Assembly: GCF_009828585.1 (NCBI RefSeq)
Contig: NZ_WSRZ01000029.1
Coordinates: 1-46,874 of the forward strand
Origin: Shewanella litoralis
GTDB lineage: Bacteria > Pseudomonadota > Gammaproteobacteria > Enterobacterales > Shewanellaceae
Length of the DNA: 46,874 nt
Direction of reading: 5' to 3'
Shown: positions 1 to 6,532 of the stretch, in pieces
Layout: every line of letters begins with the position of its first letter
Numbering within the stretch: the stretch's first letter is position 1
Made by a program: the position numbers and the translations under genes
Notes under the pieces: model-generated
What the model was told of the DNA's origin: nothing
The model's input: the letters and a program-made list of their open reading frames with translations, nothing else
Databases searched by the model: none

Positions 1-121
1 ATATGACTAAAGTATTAACGTTAAATGATTGACTTACCTGTCATATCCAGAAATCTGCACAGCAGAAAAACCTGATAGCAATCAAGTATAAGGAAATGGT
101 AATTCGATTGGGGTTTATGGC

Positions 122-1099
122 TTAAGCGCACAGCCAGCGCTGACAATTTGCCGCGCCTTGTCGTCGTTTTCGTTCCAGGTGCTCACAATACTCTGTTAAT
201 GCAGGTAAGGCACCGACAGCACCTTTGAATAATGCACCAAACTCTGTAGTGATTTTAAGCCAATTCTCTGCGGGGATGTTTAATCTATTCAGTATGTCCT
301 GACTGCTTGAACTAATGGCACCACGTTTATCTTCTCGAATAATCCGACCGGTATCTTCAACCAATACTATGTAGTCTTTGACACTGAACATGAGCCCGTT
401 AGGCATATTGAGCCTTTCATTTCCCACAAACGGTAATAAATCAGATGGTTGCTCGCCTTTCACTGCTGATTTTATACGTCGTTGAATACTGGTGTAATCT
501 GAGGTTTCAGGGGTTACGGCCATATTGGCTCTGACAGGGTTTAAATCGACATAAGCCATACAGGCTAGTACTGCGGCTTCATCAAGTAGTGCCTGGGATT
601 TAAACCTACCTTCCCAGAATCTACCTGTACACTTATCTTCTTTATTGGCCATTCTGGCGATGGGCTCACTGAGTGAACGCATAAACCAACTGATATCAAT
701 TAAGCGCTTACGGTATTCGGTAATGCATTCATTAACCGTTTGAAGTTCAAATGAGTTAAGGTCTTCTTCTTTTAGGTATTTTTGTGTGAGTAACGTACCT
801 TTAAAGCCCTTGTGCCATTGAATGAGCACTTCTTTATCTGACCACTGTTTTACTTTGTCAGCATCGACTTTCAACACCACATGTAAGTGATTACTCATCA
901 CGGCATAAGCACAGATATCAATAGCAAAGATATTCGCTAACTCAAGAATGCGTGAATCGACCCACTCGCGCCGATGCTCAAAGTTCTCACCAGTGGCATT
1001 ATCAATTCCACATAGAAATGCCTTACGTACCACACGAGAACAGCAGTGATAGTAAGGTGTATCTTCTAGGCTAACGATTGTCTGTCTTGGTCTGGCCAT
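122..1099 (-). CDS. REP-associated tyrosine transposase (RAYT), IS200/IS605-like Y1 family
   Basis: A 325-residue single-strand transposase-like protein. The HUH metal-binding motif is visible as HLH (residues 71-73, in SNHLHVVL), and a tyrosine lies in YVDLNPVRA (183-191), the position typical of RAYT proteins; RFWEGRFKS (160-168) is another typical block. RAYTs are single-copy, domesticated-looking relatives of IS200 transposases that process REP palindromes rather than moving as classical insertion sequences. The ATG is followed at once by the expected N-terminus (MARPRQ). An upstream hairpin (1100-1133) covers the likely ribosome binding site. The gene is full length with no frameshift. 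Family assignment is firm; activity is unknown. Confidence 0.9.
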   Translation of the reverse strand: MARPRQTIVSLEDTPYYHCCSRVVRKAFLCGIDNATGENFEHRREWVDSRILELANIFAIDICAYAVMSNHLHVVLKVDADKVKQWSDKEVLIQWHKGFKGTLLTQKYLKEEDLNSFELQTVNECITEYRKRLIDISWFMRSLSEPIARMANKEDKCTGRFWEGRFKSQALLDEAAVLACMAYVDLNPVRANMAVTPETSDYTSIQRRIKSAVKGEQPSDLLPFVGNERLNMPNGLMFSVKDYIVLVEDTGRIIREDKRGAISSSSQDILNRLNIPAENWLKITTEFGALFKGAVGALPALTEYCEHLERKRRQGAANCQRWLCA

Positions 1100-1133
1100 C
1101 TTAGATTACCTGTCAGAGTTAAAGGTAACTAAG
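1100..1133. repeat. REP-like hairpin covering the RAYT ribosome binding site
   Basis: CTTAG-A-TTACCT and AGGTAA-CTAAG form an 11-bp stem with one bulged A and an 11-nt loop, directly before the transposase ATG (minus strand). The AGG of the best Shine-Dalgarno candidate lies inside the stem. The 10-mer TTACCTGTCA in this hairpin (1106-1115) recurs in the same orientation beyond the 3' end of the gene at 34-43, so the gene is flanked by copies. RAYT genes are usually flanked by REP elements; calling this the REP of this RAYT is inference. Confidence 0.5.
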
Positions 1134-1142
1134 CCTAGTTGG

Positions 1143-1409
1143 TTGTTCAATATTTATCCAGCCGGGGTGGATGGCCATGTTTTGTTTTCAGCCAGCTGGG
1201 GTGGATGGCCATGTTTTGATGTTTTGTTACCCTCTGAACTCCCAAGCGAACTTCGCTTAGGTCTACAGAAACTAATGACCATTAACAGTATGCAAGGCGG
1301 TGTTGGCGATGGTTATTACGGTGGCCGTGTAAACAAAATTTATGGGCAGGCTAATCCTGAAGAGATAACCGCCACACGAAGTGCATTACTAGCTGAAATG
1401 GGGCTATAA
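1143..1409 (+). pseudogene. Unrecognised short ORF, probable 3' remnant of a gene
   Basis: An open frame of 88 codons that starts only at TTG (1143) and runs through the tandem repeat before a plausible protein-like part (FDVLLPSEL to the C-terminal LLAEMGL). An internal ATG at 1275 would give 44 residues. I see no good ribosome binding site for either start. The C-terminal part is gly-rich (MQGGVGDGYYGG) and resembles no family I can name. A strong terminator follows at 1427-1486, suggesting the 3' end of a once real transcription unit whose 5' part was replaced by repeats. It could instead be a genuine small protein. Confidence 0.3.
1158..1218 (+). repeat. Tandem 27-bp repeat, two copies
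   Basis: Two copies of a 27-bp unit, 1158-1184 and 1192-1218, differ at one position (CCAGCCGGGG versus CCAGCTGGGG) and share GGTGGATGGCCATGTTTTG. They are separated by 7 bp, giving a 34-bp period. The period is not a multiple of three, so the copies are read in different frames and are not a protein repeat. Each contains the palindrome ATGGCCAT. Their place beside the RAYT suggests REP-type elements, but I see no further copies in this window. Confidence 0.6.
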
Positions 1410-1426
1410 AAAGAGTTGAGGGAATT

Positions 1427-1486
1427 GGTAGGTAATGTTTGCAGCTTAATCCTCCGTGCTAGCTGCACTCGTTACCTACCTTTTTT
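1427..1486 (+). terminator. Intrinsic terminator, long-armed
   Basis: GGTAGGTAA (1427-1435) pairs with TTACCTACC (1472-1480); an inner TGCAGC/GCTGCA pair extends the stem across small internal loops; TTTTTT follows at 1481-1486. The T-run is on the plus strand, so it terminates the 1143-1409 unit. Confidence 0.7.
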
Positions 1487-1491
1487 AATAA

Positions 1492-1842
1492 TCAATTAAT
1501 CAACTTTGATTCTTTAAAATGACAAGAAGAACACTCATAATCCCTTTCTTTAGTTCCTAGCCGCCCAAGGGTTCGATGTGGTCTAGTTGCTATTATTTGA
1601 AAAGTGCGGTTGCTGCACTTCGGACAACGTTCACCTGTAGCACTAGTCACTTCTTCAAGTTTACCTTTAAGAGCAGTATTCTCTGAGATCAAATCTGCAA
1701 TTTTCAATTTTGCATCAGCAAGCTCTAAACTTAATTCCGCAAGCACATTTTTAAACTCAGCATCTTCAATACTTTTTCCAATTTCACGCAATCTAGTTGC
1801 AAGGGAAATCGCTGTTGATACTGTGCGAATGATATCGGCCAT
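1492..1842 (-). CDS. Small protein with helical/coiled-coil N-terminus and C-terminal zinc ribbon
   Basis: A 116-residue protein of unknown function. I place the start at the ATG at 1842 because AAGGA sits 6 nt upstream; the longer frame to 1878 has no comparable site. Residues 1-65 are mostly helical with heptad-like Leu/Ala/Ile spacing and charged residues. The C-terminus carries two CxxC knuckles, CPKC (73-76) and CSSC (104-107), separated by a basic loop, as in a zinc ribbon. Similar small orphan proteins occur in genomic islands and near prophages, but I cannot assign a family. It stands alone beside the RAYT patch. Confidence 0.6.
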   Translation of the reverse strand: MADIIRTVSTAISLATRLREIGKSIEDAEFKNVLAELSLELADAKLKIADLISENTALKGKLEEVTSATGERCPKCSNRTFQIIATRPHRTLGRLGTKERDYECSSCHFKESKLIN

Positions 1843-2251
1843 AAAAAATCCTTTTCTGTTGGTAGCTAACACAATCAAAAATGTATTTATTGATGAGTGT
1901 GAATGGTTCGATGGTTAAGATGGGAGTCTAATCCACATACACATAGCCTAAGCCAAGTCGACTTTCCCAGTTAAGAGTATGATTTGACTCTTACTTCATA
2001 TCTTATCAGTATCTTGAAAAACTAGTTAGTTCCAATAGGAAAGATTAATTGGAAAGCGTTTCAAATTAGGCATAATTATGAATTGAGTGTGGAATGGTCG
2101 AAAATTGAATTATCGTGAAAAATTGCCGCAATTATCGCGCTACAGATCAGGATTTCCAAGGGGGCGAACGCGACGTTAGTGGCAGTAGGCCATGCATCAA
2201 CATGAAGATGGCCACTGATCATAACCCCGAAACGTTATGACCTTGCGTTGC
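1843..2251. other. 409-bp non-coding gap with an inverted repeat at 2183-2217
   Basis: No convincing gene. The only structure I see is CAGT-A-GGCCAT (2183-2193) pairing with ATGGCCACTG (2208-2217) across a 14-nt loop. It lies just beyond the stop codon of the nitroreductase but has no T-run on either strand, so it is not a standard intrinsic terminator. It contains the same GGCCAT core as the repeats at 1158-1218, though the flanks differ. Confidence 0.5.
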
Positions 2252-2800
2252 TTACAAATAACGCGCAAATTGCTGGCCACTTTTAAGCGGTTTAGTGGGT
2301 GCAACCACGGCTGGAGTGCCGACATATAAAAAGCCCACAATTTGATCGTCTGCGGCTAATCCTAATGCGGCATTCACATCAGCGTTAAAAGCAAAATCAC
2401 CACTGCGCCATACTGCACCAATACCTAAAGCGAATGCAGCTTGTTGCATGGCCATGGTGGCGCAGCCTGCTGCGATATGTTGCTCTAAAACTGGCACTTT
2501 GTCATGCTGTTGCGTTTTAGCCACAACGGTTATCACCATAGGTGCACGATATGGCATATTGCCGGCTTTAGTTATCATGGCTTCATCGGCACCTTGTGCT
2601 TTGGCTGCAGCAACAAAAATATCAGCTAACTTAGCAAGGCCATCGTCAACGGCAATTATAAATTCCCACGGTGTTAGTGCGCCGTGATCGGGTACTCTGG
2701 CTGCGGCGTCGAGTAAAAAAGTCAGTTGTTCTGCCGTTGGTGCTGGGGCGACTAGACGAGGCGTTGACTGGCGAGTCAATAACAGTTGTGTTGCGTCCAA
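2252..2800 (-). CDS. YdjA-like NAD(P)H nitroreductase
   Basis: A 182-residue single-domain nitroreductase, matching the E. coli YdjA length (183). The family reduces nitroaromatic or related substrates with NAD(P)H and FMN, normally as a cytoplasmic homodimer. Visible family blocks are the N-terminal LLLTRQSTPRL (FMN phosphate contacts around residues 7-14), ARVPDHGALTPWEF (residues 34-47, the YdjA hallmark HG..TPW) and the central MAMQQAAFALGIGAVWRSGD stretch. The physiological substrate is unknown. The gene is monocistronic as far as I can see: a terminator (2845-2867) separates it from the upstream gene on the same strand. Confidence 0.85.
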   Translation of the reverse strand: MDATQLLLTRQSTPRLVAPAPTAEQLTFLLDAAARVPDHGALTPWEFIIAVDDGLAKLADIFVAAAKAQGADEAMITKAGNMPYRAPMVITVVAKTQQHDKVPVLEQHIAAGCATMAMQQAAFALGIGAVWRSGDFAFNADVNAALGLAADDQIVGFLYVGTPAVVAPTKPLKSGQQFARYL

Positions 2801-2844
2801 GGTTCAATCCTTTCAAGTAAAATTATGCGAATGATATTAACAAA

Positions 2845-2867
2845 AATCCCACCAATTTGGTGGGATT
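2845..2867 (-). terminator. Intrinsic terminator downstream of the DoxX gene
   Basis: On the minus strand an AATCCCACCAA/TTGGTGGGATT hairpin is followed by TTTTTG. It lies between the stop of the DoxX gene (2902) and the start of the nitroreductase (2800), so these are separate transcripts. Confidence 0.75.
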
Positions 2868-2901
2868 AATTAAACGGGTTTCATCGACTGAACGTACAGC
2901 A

Positions 2902-3495
2902 CTACTTTAATAAGCGACGGCTAATAAAATAGTCGATACTGGTGTAGCGTCCACCGCCAATAACCAATAACGCTAACAACATGAATAAGTAAGTAATGGC
3001 GAATTCGATACCATTATTTAAAATCACAAAATTGCCAGAGCTGGTCAGCCATTCGTAATTACCATGTTGTTGTAGAATCGATTTAGCCGCGGCTAACTTT
3101 TCTGCTGATGCCATCACGTTATCATTAGCAAGCCATGAACTGGCATCGGCAATAGCTAACCATCCATTAGGTAAATGCACTGCAAATGCTGCCACTAGCA
3201 TGGTGATCATCATAGGCAAAGCGACTAATCGAGTGGCTAATCCTACCAGTAATAATGCTCCGCCAATTAGCTCGGTACCTGCCGCTAATGCTGTCATGAC
3301 TTCTGGCATGGGTAAACCTAAGCCCCAATCTGGGTTTCCAAACCAGGCTGCGGTGTCGTCAAAATGAGATAGCTTATTGTATCCTGCCTGCATTAATACC
3401 GGCGCAAGGTAAAGCCTTAAGGCCAAAGCGGCTATGCCGTCTGAGTGCTTAATAACAAGTAAAAATTGTTGATATAACCCAATTAACGCCTGCAT
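2902..3495 (-). CDS. DoxX family inner-membrane protein
   Basis: A 197-residue membrane protein with four hydrophobic segments: around residues 20-40 (ALRLYLAPVLMQAGYNKL), 65-85, 88-108 and 160-182. The first block with R..L...F/L...G..K and the second segment with AGTELIGGALLLVGLATRL are the DoxX signature. Family members are linked to respiratory chains, oxidative stress or thiosulfate:quinone oxidoreduction, but most, including this one, have no assigned reaction. An insert of about 45 residues between segments three and four (WLAIADASSW onwards) is probably periplasmic. No operon partner; a terminator follows. Confidence 0.8.
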   Translation of the reverse strand: MQALIGLYQQFLLVIKHSDGIAALALRLYLAPVLMQAGYNKLSHFDDTAAWFGNPDWGLGLPMPEVMTALAAGTELIGGALLLVGLATRLVALPMMITMLVAAFAVHLPNGWLAIADASSWLANDNVMASAEKLAAAKSILQQHGNYEWLTSSGNFVILNNGIEFAITYLFMLLALLVIGGGRYTSIDYFISRRLLK

Positions 3496-3587
3496 AAATA
3501 ATTCGTCCTAAATGTGTAGTGAATCAAAAGACCTGCTTTAGCGGCAAAATCTTTCAATTTACGCTGAGGTATCTCAGTGAGGTTCAG

Positions 3588-4433
3588 TTATTTATCTAAG
3601 TGCAATTCGGTTAAATCGTCAACTAACTCGGTTAATTTACCATTAAAGTGTTTGCGCTGTTTGTCGCTAAAGCTTTGGTTTAAAGCAATTATCATCACCC
3701 CAAACTTATGTGTATTCTCAGTGACATTATTTTGATAAACAGATGACTTTAGCTCATCAGGTGCGGTGAGTAAGCGTGTCATTTGAGCGGTAAAATAGTC
3801 AGCCTCATTACGGCGCAATAAAGCTTGCTCAAATTGTCGTAGCCATTCGTGACGGTATTCTAACCACATATCTAAGGTTGCTAAACGCTCTGTATTGGCT
3901 TGATGAATAATCTGCTTTTGCGGCTCACTGACACTACCGGTCCATTCTTTTAACTGTTTTTCGATACGCTTGTCTGAGTCTGTTATCAGTTCACTTTGCT
4001 CTTTGCCGGCGTATTCTTCAATTAACTCCTTTTGCTCTTTTTTAAGCTGAGTTAATACCTGTTGAACTTGTTTGTCATCAAAGCTTGCTACTATGGGGAG
4101 TAAGTCTGGCATGACGACATTAAAAATTCGATACCAGTGCGCTTTGGCCATAGTGACTTGTTGCTGCCATAACTCTGGTGTTAATGAATATTCATTGGCT
4201 TGAGTTGATAATAAGGTTAGCTGATCGCGGTATCGAGGTAATTCGTCTTGTCGATGCCATACTAAAAACTGTTCAACGAGTTGATCAAATTTATCTTGCT
4301 GATCATGGTTTAAATCAACATATTCTTCAACTTCCCACTCGATGGCCCAATCAAGAAAGAAATAGCTCACCTTGGTTGAACAGCCGACAAAGAAAACCGT
4401 ACAGCACAATAATAACAGCAGTTTTTTGCTCAC
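3588..4433 (-). CDS. DUF6279-type lipoprotein
   Basis: A 281-residue predicted lipoprotein. Residues 1-18 form a signal peptide ending in a lipobox (FVGC, Cys18), so the mature protein should be lipidated. The rest is soluble, helical, rich in Gln/Glu/Leu, and begins with the family-typical block YFFLDWAIEWEVEEYVDL. It starts with GTG (GTGAGCAAA), preceded by GAGGG 7 nt upstream; no in-frame ATG fits the signal peptide better. The function of this family is not known to me. It sits alone between DoxX and the thiamine-operon kinase. Confidence 0.75.
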   Translation of the reverse strand: MSKKLLLLLCCTVFFVGCSTKVSYFFLDWAIEWEVEEYVDLNHDQQDKFDQLVEQFLVWHRQDELPRYRDQLTLLSTQANEYSLTPELWQQQVTMAKAHWYRIFNVVMPDLLPIVASFDDKQVQQVLTQLKKEQKELIEEYAGKEQSELITDSDKRIEKQLKEWTGSVSEPQKQIIHQANTERLATLDMWLEYRHEWLRQFEQALLRRNEADYFTAQMTRLLTAPDELKSSVYQNNVTENTHKFGVMIIALNQSFSDKQRKHFNGKLTELVDDLTELHLDK

Positions 4434-4477
4434 AATTGGTCCCTCAAAATTAGGTGAATCTATAATATATACGTTGA

Positions 4478-5503
4478 TTAATGGATCAGGGCCAAGTATT
4501 GATTGTAAAATTTAATGTATTTAGCCATCGCTAATGTATCTTGTTGAGATTCATTCGCCGCCATAAGCAGTGACCACATTGCCGAGAATAACCAAAAACA
4601 GTTTATCGCAGCAGGCATTGCCGCTTTAGCGGCGGCTACATCGGTCAAACTCGACGTTTGGCAATATTGCACAATAACCTTGTGAGTTAATTGCGCCACT
4701 TGATCTTCTGTTAAGTTATGGGTTGCTACAGTGCTGGCTAAATCAAACAATGGATGGCTGGCAACAGCATACTCATAATCAATACAAATTATTTTACTTT
4801 GCGGCAATGTGCTATTTATGTGGGTGGGACTTAACAGCAAATTGTGTGGGGTTAAGTCGCGATGACAAAAAATAGGCAATAAAACACAAGATTCTAACTG
4901 TGATAACCAATGCCTGATACGCATGTTCATGCGTTGTAATGTTTGCCATGCGTGATGCCACTGCTCGTTAGTTTGTTGCTGACTCATCGCATCTAATTGC
5001 AAAGCGTATTGCTGCCATTGTCCACTTACACTTATGCTTTTAGACGGTACGGGTAATTGGCTCAGCGATGCAAATAATTGCGCCAACAAAGCAACCGCAT
5101 CCACATTCGGATGAGCGATTGCCGACAATGGACGAGTAGATGAATGGCCAAACATGGATGAGAACTGGCTCCAATCGCCTTGCGGTTGAGCGACAAAATC
5201 ACTTAAATAAAATTGTTTGTCGTTACTTACCCATTCTAGTTTCGGCGCAATATTCGCCGCGATAGCAGATTGCCAACATTCAACCTCAAGTGCCCTATTA
5301 CACCAATGACTGTGGCGTTGATTGACCCGCAACACCTTGTCACCCGAGGGGCAAGATAACAAATAGTTTTGGTTACTTAAGCCCGTATTTAATAAGGTAA
5401 CGGCAGTGCATTGGGTTAATAATGAGTGATATGTTGCAGCAGGCATGGCCTGCTGCAACATATTAATTAACTCACTGGGGAGGGTGAGTAAAGGTGATGA
5501 CAT
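4478..5503 (-). CDS. Aminoglycoside/choline-kinase-fold phosphotransferase, probable thiamine kinase
   Basis: A 341-residue small-molecule kinase of the APH/ChoK fold. The catalytic loop reads HRDLTPHNLLL (Asp is the catalytic base, Asn a Mg ligand) and the second metal motif is CIDYEYA, followed by HPLFDLAS as in choline and thiamine kinases. The fold itself does not fix the substrate. The gene is last in a TPP-riboswitch operon, 37 bp after the PnuT permease, so phosphorylation of imported thiamine to thiamine phosphate is the best inference (compare ThiK). It is longer than E. coli ThiK (about 274 aa), with an extended linker around residues 105-175. Choline or another aminoalcohol remains possible. 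Confidence 0.7.
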   Translation of the reverse strand: MSSPLLTLPSELINMLQQAMPAATYHSLLTQCTAVTLLNTGLSNQNYLLSCPSGDKVLRVNQRHSHWCNRALEVECWQSAIAANIAPKLEWVSNDKQFYLSDFVAQPQGDWSQFSSMFGHSSTRPLSAIAHPNVDAVALLAQLFASLSQLPVPSKSISVSGQWQQYALQLDAMSQQQTNEQWHHAWQTLQRMNMRIRHWLSQLESCVLLPIFCHRDLTPHNLLLSPTHINSTLPQSKIICIDYEYAVASHPLFDLASTVATHNLTEDQVAQLTHKVIVQYCQTSSLTDVAAAKAAMPAAINCFWLFSAMWSLLMAANESQQDTLAMAKYIKFYNQYLALIH

Positions 5504-5539
5504 AAATTTTACCGCAATAACAATCTGATAATGCAGTGA

Positions 5540-6217
5540 TTATACACTAATTGCCTGTTGAGAAAGCTTATCTTGCTTAACAATAGTGTGTTGATATTTT
5601 TTACGCCACATCATGTAACCGGCAACGGCCATTGCGACATATAAAATAAACAAACCTGAGGTCAACATCAGCCCTTTTTGGAAGTAAAGGTAGATAGAGA
5701 CGACATCGATGACCACCCAATACAGCCAGTTTTCGAGCACCTTTTTGGCGACTAAATACGTCGTCATTACCGCAAAACAAGTGGTTGCTGCGTCAATATA
5801 GGGAAACGCTGCACTGGTGTAATTCGCCATACCGTAACCCACCACAACCGACACTAAAGATGTCACTGCGATAACGATGGCATGAGTCTTTAATGTCCAG
5901 CTGGTGATATTAAGCTGCGAACTGACATCGTGTCGCTGAGATTGTTGCGCTGACGGCACATGCAACCACAGCCAATAGCCATAAACGGCCATGCCCATGT
6001 AATAAATATTGAGCACTGACTCCATGAGTAGTGACACATTCCAAAACAATACCGTATAAATTGCAGTACTCAGAAACGCGGCCGACCAACACCAAATATT
6101 AGTGCGCATTGCCAGAATAAGGTAAGCCAACGCAAGCATGACCGCGATAGCCTCCCAAAAGGTCATGACCGACGCTTCGCTAAAAGCTTGTTGAATGGCT
6201 AACATCACGTCATTCAT
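5540..6217 (-). CDS. pnuT: PnuC-family permease, probable thiamine transporter PnuT
   Basis: A 225-residue inner-membrane permease with about seven hydrophobic helices. The PnuC-family hallmark near the C-terminus is ENWLYWVVIDVVSIYLYF, an aromatic-rich helix that lines the substrate path. PnuC proteins carry nicotinamide riboside; PnuT relatives carry thiamine and are recognised by TPP-riboswitch context, which applies here. PnuC-type carriers work by facilitated diffusion with metabolic trapping, which fits the kinase encoded next. It follows the 86-residue gene after only 5 bp, so it is clearly in the same operon. Confidence 0.82.
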   Translation of the reverse strand: MNDVMLAIQQAFSEASVMTFWEAIAVMLALAYLILAMRTNIWCWSAAFLSTAIYTVLFWNVSLLMESVLNIYYMGMAVYGYWLWLHVPSAQQSQRHDVSSQLNITSWTLKTHAIVIAVTSLVSVVVGYGMANYTSAAFPYIDAATTCFAVMTTYLVAKKVLENWLYWVVIDVVSIYLYFQKGLMLTSGLFILYVAMAVAGYMMWRKKYQHTIVKQDKLSQQAISV

Positions 6218-6222
6218 GGCTG

Positions 6223-6483
6223 CTATTCGCTATGACTTAGGTTAAGTTCACCACCAATAAACTTGCACACAAACACGGCTTTACCCCACTTCTCGTGAGC
6301 AGCTTGCATTTCAATGGCTAGCATTGACATAACATCAGCGTATTCACCGCACACTTGTGTTGCCATGGCGTTGGTGACACGTTCAATATTGTCATAGCTA
6401 TCAACACGGCCAATAAACCACTTAATTGGATCAAGATAGTTTTCGTTGAATGGATACATACTAATTTCTGCAGTTAATTTCAT
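6223..6483 (-). CDS. Small YkoF/MTH1187-type thiamine-binding-like protein
   Basis: An 86-residue single-domain protein. The pattern AEISMYPF near the N-terminus, then helix, QVCGEYADVM, helix and KAVFVCKFIGGEL matches the ferredoxin-like thiamine/HMP-binding domain seen in YkoF and MTH1187-like proteins. There is no signal peptide, so it should be cytoplasmic. It lies between the TonB receptor and PnuT under one TPP riboswitch. Role inferred: binding or delivering thiamine or a pyrimidine precursor, or sensing it. The SD is AGGA 8 nt before the ATG. The domain call rests on motif resemblance only. Confidence 0.65.
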   Translation of the reverse strand: MKLTAEISMYPFNENYLDPIKWFIGRVDSYDNIERVTNAMATQVCGEYADVMSMLAIEMQAAHEKWGKAVFVCKFIGGELNLSHSE

Positions 6484-6532
6484 TGTTCATTTCCTAAACG
6501 GTATGCGGCACCGGGTGATGCCGCAGTTGAAC

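Noticed and set aside
1143-1218. Repeats at 1158-1218 as a protein repeat
   Set aside because: The 34-bp period changes frame between copies, so the repetition is at DNA level, not amino-acid level.
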